Notes under the pieces: model-generated
What the model was told of the DNA's origin: nothing
The model's database searches: none
What the model saw: the letters and a program-made list of their open reading frames with translations, nothing else
In this document: piece by piece, positions 7,878 through 14,925 of the stretch
How the letters are laid out: each line of letters opens with the position of its first letter
Position numbering within the stretch: position 1 is the stretch's first letter
Program-made: the position numbers and the translations under genes
Origin: JBBDWJ01 sp040902925
GTDB taxonomy: Bacteria > Acidobacteriota > Terriglobia > Bryobacterales > UBA6623
NCBI GenBank assembly: GCA_040902925.1
Contig: JBBDWJ010000247.1
Span: 1-17,211, forward strand
Length of the DNA stretch: 17,211 bases
Direction: 5' to 3'

Positions 7878-8717
7878 CTACCGCAGGAATTCTTCCAACT
7901 GGATGCGCTGGTCGGTCTTCTCGTCGCGGTATTTGACGATCACCGGCGTGTACAAGGACAGATTCCAATTCTTGCCCGCGCCCTTGGTGATCGGCCGCGA
8001 GCCTGCCACGACCACCGCGCCTTCAGGAATCACCAGCGGCGTGTCGCCATCGGCCTTGTGGATCGTCTCGTTCACGATGTCGTAAACCGGAGTCGATCGG
8101 GTGAGGATAACGCCGGCGCCCAACACAGCCCGCGTCTTGACGACAGTCCCCTCATACACGCCGCAGTTGCCGCCCACCAGAACGTTGTCTTCAATCACGA
8201 CCGGCAGCGCTCCGACCGGCTCGAGCACCCCGCCGATCTGCGCCGCCGCGCTTAGATGGCAACTCTTGCCGACCTGCGCGCAGCTTCCGACCAGGGCGTG
8301 TGAATCGACCATCGTGCCGTCGTCAACATAGGCGCCAACGTTGATGTACATCGGCGGCATGCAGGTGACGCTCTTGCCGATGTAGCAGCCGTCGCGAATG
8401 CTCGATCCGCCGGGAACGATGCGCACGCTGTCGCTCACGGTGACCTTACGAGGCGGATACGTGGACTTGTCAATGTAGGGAAAGCGGCTGCCGGGAGTCG
8501 TCATATCGACTGACTTACCCAAGCGAAAACCGGCCAGGATGCCGCGCTTGACCCAGGCGTTGACCTTCCAGCCGGTGGCGGTCGTGGCATCGGGCTCGGC
8601 GGCGCGAGCCGTTCCCGAATTCAAGGCGTCCTTGAACTCCTGGAACAACTCCATATCCTGGTGGTCGTAGTTTTCCGGGTTCTTGGCGAACAGGCGGTCG
8701 ATTCGTGATTCGAGCAT
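7878..8717 (-). CDS. dapD: 2,3,4,5-tetrahydropyridine-2,6-dicarboxylate N-succinyltransferase
   Basis: DapD transfers succinyl from succinyl-CoA to tetrahydrodipicolinate, committing the pathway to the succinylase branch of lysine/DAP synthesis in the cytoplasm. At 279 residues it is close to the E. coli enzyme (274). An N-terminal helical domain contains TGWKVNAWVKRGILAGFR. A left-handed beta-helix of hexapeptide repeats follows, with the diagnostic segments MPPMYINVGAYVDDGTMVDS, VGSCAQVGKSCHLSAAAQIG and VLVGGNCGVYEGTVV. The C-terminus carries NLSLYTPVIVKYRDEKTD. The ATG at 8717 has no recognisable Shine-Dalgarno sequence; the bases before it belong to a heptad repeat array in the 155-bp gap after dapA. 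It is the last gene of the minus-strand lysine block. Assignment is very secure. Confidence 0.97.
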   Translation of the reverse strand: MLESRIDRLFAKNPENYDHQDMELFQEFKDALNSGTARAAEPDATTATGWKVNAWVKRGILAGFRLGKSVDMTTPGSRFPYIDKSTYPPRKVTVSDSVRIVPGGSSIRDGCYIGKSVTCMPPMYINVGAYVDDGTMVDSHALVGSCAQVGKSCHLSAAAQIGGVLEPVGALPVVIEDNVLVGGNCGVYEGTVVKTRAVLGAGVILTRSTPVYDIVNETIHKADGDTPLVIPEGAVVVAGSRPITKGAGKNWNLSLYTPVIVKYRDEKTDQRIQLEEFLR

Positions 8718-8725
8718 TTTGGGAA

Positions 8726-8865
8726 GGTGTCAGGTGTCAGGTGTCAGGTGCCAGGTTTCGGGTGTCCGGTGTCAGGTTTCCGCCGCAAGGTGATAGGTCA
8801 GGTTTCGGCACTGATAGTCAGGCCCCGGTATCTTCCCTGACACCTGAAACCCGACACCTGAAACC
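8726..8865. repeat. Heptad repeat array with inverted copies between dapA and dapD
   Basis: Eight uninterrupted 7-bp units run from 8726 to 8781, mostly GGTGTCA with GGTTTCG/GGTTTCC variants. Further degenerate units follow around 8789-8807 (GGTGATA, GGTTTCG). Four units in opposite orientation lie at 8838-8865 (TGACACC, TGAAACC, CGACACC, TGAAACC). The two arms can pair into a long imperfect hairpin. The array fills nearly all the gap between the dapA stop and the dapD start and replaces any normal ribosome-binding site for dapD. Arrays of this kind give spurious Cys-Gln-Val-Ser-Gly-type reading frames when translated, and no gene is called here. Confidence 0.9.
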
Positions 8866-8872
8866 TCTCTTT

Positions 8873-9772
8873 TCAATCCGCGGATGCCGCGATAGGGGCC
8901 AGCAGGCCGAGCTTGTGCAGAACTTTTTCGATCTTGGCGCGGCTTTCACTGCGAGGGCCAACAACCGGCAGCCGATAGTTGGCTTCGAGCAATCCCATCA
9001 TCGCCATGGCGGCCTTCACGGGCCCCGGACTGGACTCGACGAAGTTGACTTCCATCAGTGGCAGGTAGCGCGTGTGGATCTGGCGCGCGGCGCCGAAATC
9101 GCCCTTCAGGCAGGCCTCGCATAGCTGCGCCATCTCGGATGGGATCTCGTTTGAGACCACCGAGATGACTCCTGCGCCGCCCAAGGCCATCACCGGCAGC
9201 GTAACTGCGTCATCGCCCGACAGCACGGCGAAAGTCTTGGGCATCGCATGGCAGATCTGCACGATCTGACCGATATCACCGGAAGCTTCCTTGACGCCCA
9301 CCACGTTGTCGATCGAGGCCAGCCGCTGCAACGTCTCGGGAGTCACGTTGGTGCCCGTGCGGCCCGGAACGTTATACACCACGATCGGGAGCTTCGTCGC
9401 CGCCGCGATGGCCGTGTAGTGCTGGTAAAGTCCTTCGGGCGTCGGGCGGTTGTAGTAGGGCGTCACCGACAGCAGCCCGTCTACCTCCATCGCCTCGAGC
9501 TCACGGCTCAACTGGGCGACTTCCTCGGTGTGATAGCCGCCGGCGCCGGCTACAACGGGAACTTTGCCCTTGGCTTCCTCGAGCGTAATCTCGACGACCC
9601 GCAGGTGTTCCTTCTTGCTGAGAGTCGGATTCTCACCCGTCGTGCCGCAGGGCACCAGGAAATGGATTCCGCCCTGGATCTGCCGCCGAACGAGCCGCCG
9701 CAGCGCCTGCTCGTCCAACGAGAGGTCGGAACGGAACGGCGTGACTAGTGCTGTGCCGCATCCGGTAAACAT
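8873..9772 (-). CDS. dapA: 4-hydroxy-tetrahydrodipicolinate synthase
   Basis: DapA condenses pyruvate with aspartate semialdehyde, the first step unique to lysine/DAP synthesis. The 299-residue protein is a TIM barrel whose key residues fall at the E. coli positions: T44 and T45 (PCGTTGE), Y107 (TPYYNRP), Y133 (VVYNVPGRTG), R138, and the Schiff-base lysine K161 (VGVKEASGD). The ATG at 9772 was chosen because it begins FTGCGTALVTPF, as usual in the family, and has GGTGAGG about six bases upstream; a GTG at 9784 would overlap that site. It lies 123 bp after dapB on the minus strand. That gap holds no recognisable gene and only a poor promoter-like TATAGG. Whether lysine inhibits this enzyme cannot be read with confidence. 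Confidence 0.97.
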   Translation of the reverse strand: MFTGCGTALVTPFRSDLSLDEQALRRLVRRQIQGGIHFLVPCGTTGENPTLSKKEHLRVVEITLEEAKGKVPVVAGAGGYHTEEVAQLSRELEAMEVDGLLSVTPYYNRPTPEGLYQHYTAIAAATKLPIVVYNVPGRTGTNVTPETLQRLASIDNVVGVKEASGDIGQIVQICHAMPKTFAVLSGDDAVTLPVMALGGAGVISVVSNEIPSEMAQLCEACLKGDFGAARQIHTRYLPLMEVNFVESSPGPVKAAMAMMGLLEANYRLPVVGPRSESRAKIEKVLHKLGLLAPIAASAD

Positions 9773-9895
9773 GACAAACCTCACCGATCAAGGGAAGGGA
9801 AGCCGCGATCCAACCGCCCCATCGCAAAACCCGCTTGTGGGCCGCAACCGCCTATACTGGCGCATCGGGCCGCGAAAAGCGGTGGCCGTAGCCGC

Positions 9896-10615
9896 CTACC
9901 GCAACTGCTCCCAGATCGTCGAAAACTCGTAAAGCCCCTGCTTGCCGACGATCCAGCGGGCGGCGCGCAATGCTCCGCGCGCGAAGCCGTTACGGTTGCG
10001 GGCGACGTGCACCAATTGAATCGTATCAGCCTCGGAGTCGAAGCCGATCTCGTGGGTCCCAGGCATGTGCCCGACGCGATTCGTAGCCACATTGATCTCG
10101 CGCTTGTAGCCGCTGGATTCCATAACGCCAAGCAGGTGCAGCATCGTCCCCGAGGGCGCGTCTTTCTTGGCTTTATGATGCGCCTCGTGGGCCCAGGCGT
10201 CATATTCCTCTTCGGCCGCTAGTGCCCGCGCAGCCGCGTCGACGATGCGGAAAAAAGCCTGCACGCCGACCGAGAAATTGGCTCCGTAAACCAAGCCGAT
10301 CTTATCACGCTCGACCGCCGCCTGCACCCGAGAAAGCTGCTGCTGCCAGCCCGTCGTTCCGATGACTATCGGGACGCCCAGTGGCGCGATCTTTTCGACA
10401 TTGTCCGCCACCCTCGAAGGGATAGAGAAGTCGATGGCGGCGTCGATGCCTTGAAAGGCCTCACGCGTGATGCCCTCGCCGCCGGCGTTGTTGAACTCAT
10501 CGAGCTTGAGCGCTACTGCGAAACCGTATTCGGGTCCAAGCTGCTCGATCAGGCGGCCCATTTTGCCGTATCCGACCAAGGCCAGGCGGCGGGGGGATGA
10601 ATCACTGGATGGCAT
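9896..10615 (-). CDS. dapB: 4-hydroxy-tetrahydrodipicolinate reductase
   Basis: DapB reduces hydroxy-tetrahydrodipicolinate to tetrahydrodipicolinate with NAD(P)H, the step after DapA and before DapD. At 239 residues it is shorter than the E. coli enzyme (273) but within the family range. The N-terminal Rossmann motif is VGYGKMGR (residues 14-21), and D39/E40 at the end of the second strand hint at NADH use, which is inference. IDFSIPS (61-67) and GTTGW (86-90) are typical cofactor-site segments. The signature HHKAKKDAPSGT begins at H146-H147 with catalytic-region lysine K150. The ATG at 10615 lies only 3 bp after the lysC stop, so the two genes are probably translationally coupled. Assignment is secure. 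Confidence 0.96.
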   Translation of the reverse strand: MPSSDSSPRRLALVGYGKMGRLIEQLGPEYGFAVALKLDEFNNAGGEGITREAFQGIDAAIDFSIPSRVADNVEKIAPLGVPIVIGTTGWQQQLSRVQAAVERDKIGLVYGANFSVGVQAFFRIVDAAARALAAEEEYDAWAHEAHHKAKKDAPSGTMLHLLGVMESSGYKREINVATNRVGHMPGTHEIGFDSEADTIQLVHVARNRNGFARGALRAARWIVGKQGLYEFSTIWEQLR

Positions 10616-10618
10616 GTT

Positions 10619-11992
10619 TCAAGCGAAAACTGTTTCGTCGACCTGGGCGAAAAATGCTTCGTGCAGCGCTGCGACCGCCGCGTGTAAATCGCTCTCCTCG
10701 ATCACGAGGCTGATGTTGAGCCGCGAGGCGCCGACAGAGATCATCCGCACGTTGATGCCGTTGAGCGCTTCGAACACCTTGCCGGCAACCCCAGGAGTAT
10801 AGCGAATCTTTTCCCCGACAACGCAGACGATGGCCTGCTTGGGCGTGCTGGTAACCTGCGCGAATGCTTCGAGCTCCTGAGTAATTTCAGGCAGCCTCTC
10901 GGTGCGGTCAACGGTCAGCGATACGCTGACCTCGGAGGTCGTCACCATGTCGACCGAAGTGGTATGGCGCTCGAAAACCGCGAAAATCTTGGCCAGAAAG
11001 CCGTGCGCCATCAGCATACGCGTCGATTGCACGTTGACGACCGTGATGCCTTCCTTATAGGCGATGGATTTCACGACCGCGTCGGAGGGCGGCGTCTCGC
11101 TGACGATCAGCGTGCCTTCCACCTGCGGGCGCCGCGAGTTGAGCACGCGCACCGGGATGTTGCTCTTGACCGCCGGCAACATCGTGCTCGGATGCAGCAC
11201 CTTGGCCCCAAAATAGGCCAGCTCGGATGCCTCGCCGAACGAGAGCACCCGCACGCGGTGAGCGTCCGGAATCATCGACGGATTCGTACTCATCACACCG
11301 TCGACGTCGGTCCAAATCTGCACTTCTTCAACGCCCAGGGCCGCGCCGATCAACGAAGCCGAGAAGTCGGAGCCGCCGCGGCCCAGCGTCGTGGTAATGC
11401 CCTTCTCGGTCGACGCGATGAATCCGCCCATCACGACGATGTGGCCTTCATCGACGAGGCCGGGGACGACCGAGTTGAGCCGGGCGTGCGTCAACTCGAG
11501 CAGCGGGGCGGCTTCACCAAAGCGGTCGTTGGTGAGGATCACCTGCCGCGAATCGACGTGCGCCGCTTTGTGGCCTTGCCCCCGCAGAGCCAGCGTGACC
11601 ACGTAGCTCGAGATCCGCTCGCCGAAGCTCGATACGGCGTCGATGGTGCGTGAGGTGAGTTCTCCCAGCGCGGCGAGGCCTTTGATCAGTTCCGTCAGCT
11701 CGACATAGTGCTCAGCGATGAATTCCTTGAGCTGCTGCCGGTCGGCCTCCGGGGCGACCTGCGTGGCCTCGCCCAGGTGGAACTGCTGCAGCTCGGCAAG
11801 CTTGGTGAGGGCTTCCGCGCGGTTACCCTGGACGGCCGCATGAGCGATGGCCAGCAGGCGATCGGTAGTCTTGCCCATCGCCGAGACCACCACCACGGGC
11901 TTGCGGCCGGCGCGGGACGCAATGATTCCAACAACGCGTTGAATGGCTTGGGCGCTCTCCAGCGAGCTGCCCCCGAATTTCATGACGATCAT
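10619..11992 (-). CDS. lysC: Aspartate kinase, lysine-sensitive (AKIII) type
   Basis: LysC phosphorylates aspartate, the entry step for lysine, threonine and methionine. From the ATG at 11992 it has 457 residues, near E. coli LysC (449). The kinase domain starts with KFGGSSLESAQ and contains SSFGERISSYVV, TLGRGGSDFSASLIGAALG and EVQIWTDVDGV. Two C-terminal ACT domains follow; the first carries HTTSVDMVTTSEVSVSLTVD, close to the segment that binds lysine in AKIII enzymes, so feedback by lysine is likely. No homoserine dehydrogenase domain is fused. The start at 11992 is the first ATG before the conserved fold but has only a weak purine-rich upstream site. An in-frame GTG at 12046 would add 18 non-conserved residues. 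Upstream lies a 149-bp, hairpin-rich gap. Confidence 0.96.
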   Translation of the reverse strand: MIVMKFGGSSLESAQAIQRVVGIIASRAGRKPVVVVSAMGKTTDRLLAIAHAAVQGNRAEALTKLAELQQFHLGEATQVAPEADRQQLKEFIAEHYVELTELIKGLAALGELTSRTIDAVSSFGERISSYVVTLALRGQGHKAAHVDSRQVILTNDRFGEAAPLLELTHARLNSVVPGLVDEGHIVVMGGFIASTEKGITTTLGRGGSDFSASLIGAALGVEEVQIWTDVDGVMSTNPSMIPDAHRVRVLSFGEASELAYFGAKVLHPSTMLPAVKSNIPVRVLNSRRPQVEGTLIVSETPPSDAVVKSIAYKEGITVVNVQSTRMLMAHGFLAKIFAVFERHTTSVDMVTTSEVSVSLTVDRTERLPEITQELEAFAQVTSTPKQAIVCVVGEKIRYTPGVAGKVFEALNGINVRMISVGASRLNISLVIEESDLHAAVAALHEAFFAQVDETVFA

Positions 11993-12048
11993 GGTGTTCT
12001 TTGCATGGAAACGCAGGCGTATCCGGTCCGTCTCTTGTAGCGACACCT

Positions 12049-12103
12049 CGGTGGACAGGGTCAGCCGTCGGTGGACAGGCGAGAGCGCCTACCGCATGAC
12101 CCT
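12049..12103. repeat. Nested inverted repeat with a tandem 12-mer, upstream of lysC
   Basis: Outer arms AGGGTCA (12057-12063) and TGACCCT (12097-12103) enclose inner arms CGGT/ACCG (12069-12072, 12091-12094) and AGGCG/CGCCT (12077-12081, 12086-12090) around an AGAG loop. TCGGTGGACAGG also occurs twice at a 20-bp spacing (12048-12059, 12068-12079). The structure sits in the asd-lysC gap, next to the second copy of the 25-bp palindrome. It may be an RNA processing or regulatory fold, or a small mobile repeat. Confidence 0.6.
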
Positions 12104-12108
12104 AGCCT

Positions 12109-12133
12109 GGACAGACAAGATTGTCTGTCCCAC
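12109..12133. repeat. 25-bp palindromic repeat, copy 2
   Basis: Perfect 9-bp arms GGACAGACA (12109-12117) and TGTCTGTCC (12122-12130) enclose AGAT, followed by CAC after one base. It differs from the copy at 2269-2293 at two of 25 positions. It begins about 9 bp past the end of asd in the asd-lysC gap. It has no T-run, so it is not a classic terminator, but a hairpin here could alter mRNA stability or lysC expression. Confidence 0.78.
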
Positions 12134-12141
12134 TAGTGCCA

Positions 12142-13191
12142 TTAGTCCAGCAAACCTTCACTCAACAGCAACTCGGCGTTGAGCACCGCGGCGCCGGCCG
12201 CTCCTCGAATCGTGTTGTGGCCGAGCACAACAAACTTATAGTCGAGCACCGGGCACTCACGCACGCGGCCCACCGAAATGGCCATGCCGCGCTCGCGCAA
12301 CGCATCCTTGCGGGGCTGCGGCCGGTTCGGCTCGGTCATCAGATGAATCGGCTGCTTCGGCGCGCTCGGCAATTCGCGCTCCTGCGGCTTTCCGCGAAAG
12401 TTTCGAAACGCTTCCTCCAGTTTGCCAACGCCCACTTTCTGCCGCAGCTCGACCGACACCGCCACCGTGTGGCCATCGATCACCGCCACGCGATTACAAT
12501 GCGCGCTCACGCTCGCCGCCAGGGGATGCACGGAATCCGCGTTGAAGTCGCCCAGGATCTTCTGCGTCTCGCTCTCCATCTTCTCTTCTTCGCCGCCGAT
12601 GTAGGGCACGACGTTGCCAAGGATGTCCATCGACGGCATACCTGGGTAACCGGCGCCCGAAACCGCCTGCATCGTCGAGGCTAGGATCTTCGTAATTCCG
12701 AACGGCTTCAACGCCGCCAGCCCCAGCGCCATCGTAATCGTCGAGCAGTTGGGATTGGTGACGATCGCGCCGCTCCAGCCGTGGTTCTTGCGCTGCACCG
12801 AGATCAACTTGAGATGCTCGGGGTTGACCTCGGGGATCAACAGCGGCACGTCGGGCAGCATGCGGTGATTGCGCGAGTTTGAAACCACGAAATGACCGGC
12901 CTTCGCAAACGCCTGCTCGATCTCGCCGGCGACGGAGGCGTCCATCGCCGAAAACACCAGCTTCGGCGCGTTCCCCGGCTTTGAATCCTCGACGGTGAGC
13001 CCGGCGACCTCTTCCGGAATGCCGCCTTCAAGGTTCCAGTTGGCGGCGTCGCGGTAAAGCTTGCCGGCGCTACGCTCGCTCGCGCCGACCCAGGTCAGCT
13101 TGAACCAGGGGTGTCCTTGCAAGAAACTGATGAACTGCTGGCCGACCATTCCGGTCGCGCCCAAAACTCCAACTTCGATTCTTTGTTCCAT
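12142..13191 (-). CDS. asd: Aspartate-semialdehyde dehydrogenase, archaeal/fungal type
   Basis: Asd reduces aspartyl phosphate, made by LysC, to aspartate semialdehyde, the substrate of DapA. The 349-residue protein begins with a Rossmann motif GATGMVGQQF (11-20). The catalytic cysteine is C149 in TNPNCSTITM and the catalytic-region histidine H241 in VAVIDGHTVAV. The segment VVPYIGGEEEKMESETQKIL is typical of the archaeal/fungal-type enzymes, not the usual Gram-negative Asd; such archaeal-type genes do occur in some bacteria. The ATG at 13191 was chosen because it precedes the conserved IEVGVLGATG and has GGGGAG upstream with about a 9-base gap. An in-frame start at 13218 would add nine residues and overlap that site. 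It lies 42 bp after the M20 gene. Confidence 0.95.
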   Translation of the reverse strand: MEQRIEVGVLGATGMVGQQFISFLQGHPWFKLTWVGASERSAGKLYRDAANWNLEGGIPEEVAGLTVEDSKPGNAPKLVFSAMDASVAGEIEQAFAKAGHFVVSNSRNHRMLPDVPLLIPEVNPEHLKLISVQRKNHGWSGAIVTNPNCSTITMALGLAALKPFGITKILASTMQAVSGAGYPGMPSMDILGNVVPYIGGEEEKMESETQKILGDFNADSVHPLAASVSAHCNRVAVIDGHTVAVSVELRQKVGVGKLEEAFRNFRGKPQERELPSAPKQPIHLMTEPNRPQPRKDALRERGMAISVGRVRECPVLDYKFVVLGHNTIRGAAGAAVLNAELLLSEGLLD

Positions 13192-13233
13192 GACGGTTCT
13201 CTCCCCGCTGCCGAGCAACAGCAGCGGAACAGC

Positions 13234-14250
13234 TTAGGCGGCCGCGGCGGTCTTTTTGAGCTGCTTGACCAGCTTCTGGTACAGCTCAACCGCTTCGAGC
13301 ATTTGCTTCTTGGGGATTCTTTCCTCGAGCGTGTGGGCCACGTGGATCGACCCGGGGCCGAGCAACAGTGGCTGTCCCCAGCGGGTCAGTTTGGGGATGT
13401 CGGTGGTGTACTTGACGACTTCGGTGGCGAACCCGGGCAGCGACTTTAGGTGGATGGCCGGGGTCTCGGTGGCGATGTGTACCTCGACGCGGTCGTCGAG
13501 CGCTCCCAGTACCAGCTTTTTCAACTCTTCCAAGTCTGACACGACGCGGATAACCACCGCCGCCGAGGCGTGGCTAGCGATGATGTTCCCGGCTTCTCCG
13601 CCCACAATGGTTCCGATGTTCAGTGTGCTCGGGCCCAGCACGTCGTCTACGGGTAATTTGAGCGCTCGCAGCGCGGCGAGATTGTCGAGCAGCTTGTCGA
13701 TCGCTGAGTCGCCCAGCTCGACGTATGCGGAGTGCGCCGCCTTGCCTTTTGCCGATAGTTCCAGCCGCAGCGATCCTTTCGAGCCGATTGCCAGCCTGTT
13801 TTCCGTGGGCTCGCCGTTGATTAGGTATTTCACATCCGGCGGGTTTTGATTGGCGTGCATGGCGCCGAAGCCGTCAATTTCTTCGCCAACCACAAGCAGC
13901 AGGCCGAGATCGCGCACACCGGCTTCGAGCAATGCTTCGATGGCCTTGATCATCGAAGCGGCGATGCCATGCGTATCGCAAGCGCCGCGTCCCCAGATGT
14001 GCTCCTCGTCCTCACGCGAGGGGATAAACGGAGGAACCGTATCCATGTGGGTCGAAAACACCACCTCGGGCTGGCCCCAGGAAACGAAAACGTTGTTGCG
14101 CCCCGGCGCCGCTTCGCTGCGTTCGATCTTCCCGCCATGCTTTTCGGCGAGCGGGCGAAGGTAGTCGTAGAGAAAGTTGCCGATCTCGAGTTCCTTCGGC
14201 GTGACCGAGTCGATATCGATCAACGCTCTGGTGAGTTCGAACAGGTTCAT
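13234..14250 (-). CDS. M20-family metallo-deacylase, probable succinyl-diaminopimelate desuccinylase
   Basis: This 338-residue zinc-dependent M20 peptidase/deacylase has all expected ligands: H68 and catalytic-region D70 (STHMDTVP), D92 (GRGACDTHG), general base E123 with E124 (VGEEIDGFG), E147 (NGEPTENRLAIGSKG) and H306 (VAHTLEER). A dimerisation domain with KAAHSAYVELGDSAIDKL lies in the middle. The family covers DapE, ArgE, LysK and peptidases, and motifs alone do not separate these. The neighbours dapA, dapB and dapD strongly suggest it removes succinate from N-succinyl-LL-diaminopimelate, so a DapE role is inferred and no gene symbol is asserted. The ATG at 14250 begins the conserved MNLFELTRALIDIDSVTP; a TTG at 14268 is possible. 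It is the first gene of the minus-strand block. Confidence 0.9.
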   Translation of the reverse strand: MNLFELTRALIDIDSVTPKELEIGNFLYDYLRPLAEKHGGKIERSEAAPGRNNVFVSWGQPEVVFSTHMDTVPPFIPSREDEEHIWGRGACDTHGIAASMIKAIEALLEAGVRDLGLLLVVGEEIDGFGAMHANQNPPDVKYLINGEPTENRLAIGSKGSLRLELSAKGKAAHSAYVELGDSAIDKLLDNLAALRALKLPVDDVLGPSTLNIGTIVGGEAGNIIASHASAAVVIRVVSDLEELKKLVLGALDDRVEVHIATETPAIHLKSLPGFATEVVKYTTDIPKLTRWGQPLLLGPGSIHVAHTLEERIPKKQMLEAVELYQKLVKQLKKTAAAA

Positions 14251-14284
14251 GAACGGCTCGTCAAACAATCAATCGGCGCTCGGC

Positions 14285-14340
14285 TAGGGCGCTGCGTCCG
14301 GATACAGTTTGGCGGCTGCGCCGCCCGATGCGTCGCCCTA
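14285..14340. repeat. Nested inverted repeat in the leader upstream of the dapE-like gene
   Basis: Outer arms TAGGGCG (14285-14291) and CGCCCTA (14334-14340) continue inward with mismatches. A perfect inner hairpin GGCGG/CCGCC (14311-14315, 14321-14325) closes it. On the minus strand it lies between the candidate promoter at 14439-14468 and the start codon at 14250. It would therefore be transcribed as a 5' leader. A smaller GC hairpin, CGGGC/GCCCG, sits just upstream in the transcript (around 14370-14385). Nothing resembling a lysine riboswitch was recognised. Confidence 0.55.
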
Positions 14341-14438
14341 ATCCTCATCAAACGCCTGAAACGGAACGGGCCCGAAAGCCCGGGACGCACAACGAAGAAC
14401 TGCCAACAGACGAAAAGCAAGCCCCGCAGGATACTTTG

Positions 14439-14468
14439 AGCATATCCAATTCGTGGAAAAGCGGTCAA
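14439..14468 (-). promoter_or_regulatory. Candidate sigma-70 promoter for the lysine/DAP operon
   Basis: Read on the minus strand, TTGACC (14468-14463) is followed after 18 bases by TATGCT (14444-14439). Both hexamers keep most consensus positions. It would start transcription near 14431, about 180 bases before the dapE-like start codon, giving a long leader with two foldable segments. It is the best promoter-like sequence in the 322-bp gap between the dapE-like gene and the small membrane protein. Confidence 0.5.
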
Positions 14469-14572
14469 ACCTGCTCGCCTGAAACTTCTACCTGAACTTC
14501 TCCGATCGCGCGGAACATTCCGGCCCGGCCCTCGTATTAACACGGCGGAGACTCCCCGGGAGGTGGGCGGAA

Positions 14573-14791
14573 ATGCTCGAACTTTTCTTCTTCGGCGGCC
14601 TGCTGGCGCTGGTTATCCCCATGGCCGTGCTTGGCGCCGCAGCTTACCTGTTTTTCTCTCTGGCTTCGGTGGTCTTTAAGGCCGCGGGCGCCGTTGTGGG
14701 GACGGTGGTGGCGCTCGTCTTTGGCGTGTTCGCCGTTGTAGGCGTGGTGATCTTCGCGATTCTCTGCATACCATTCCTGATGTTCGCCTGA
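14573..14791 (+). CDS. Small hydrophobic membrane protein, unknown function
   Basis: This 72-residue protein is almost entirely hydrophobic. About residues 3-32 form one helix or a tight pair, and residues about 37-71 a second (AGAVVGTVVALVFGVFAVVG, then VVIFAILCIPFLMFA). A single lysine near residue 36 sits at the turn. The start is convincing: GGGAGG (14558-14563) lies nine bases before the ATG, and codons favour G/C in third positions as in neighbouring genes. It stands alone on the plus strand, divergent from the lysine operon and convergent with the aldo/keto reductase. No family was recognised, and a specific function would be invention. Confidence 0.7.
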   Translation: MLELFFFGGLLALVIPMAVLGAAAYLFFSLASVVFKAAGAVVGTVVALVFGVFAVVGVVIFAILCIPFLMFA

Positions 14792-14793
14792 GT

Positions 14794-14808
14794 TGAGGCG
14801 AGACCTCA
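14794..14808 (+). terminator. Small hairpin just after the membrane-protein stop
   Basis: TGAGG (14794-14798) and CCTCA (14804-14808) form a 5-bp stem two bases after the stop codon. There is no following T-run, so intrinsic termination is doubtful. The rest of the 134-bp gap to the convergent reductase gene shows no other feature. Confidence 0.25.
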
Positions 14809-14925
14809 GCGGCGTCAGTCCATCCGCGGGTTCTAGATGCAGGCCGCCGCCGCGGCAGATTCGCTGCCTGAACACAGACTCCGAGGGCGTGCTGTGAGCG
14901 CGGCTGGAAAAGCGGGCCCCGGCCG

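Noticed and set aside
8705..9124. Plus-strand reading frame with a Cys-Gln-Val-Ser-Gly-like start
   Set aside because: Its N-terminus is the translated heptad repeat and the rest is antisense to dapA, which has all its catalytic residues.
9773..9895. Possible internal promoter (TATAGG on the minus strand) upstream of dapA
   Set aside because: The -35 region is poor and the -10 is weak, so it cannot be separated from chance.
14247..14348. A 33-codon minus-strand frame ending in a 4-bp overlap with the dapE-like ATG, a possible leader peptide
   Set aside because: It is Arg-rich, contains no lysine codons, has a weak ribosome-binding site and mostly coincides with an inverted repeat, so chance is more likely.
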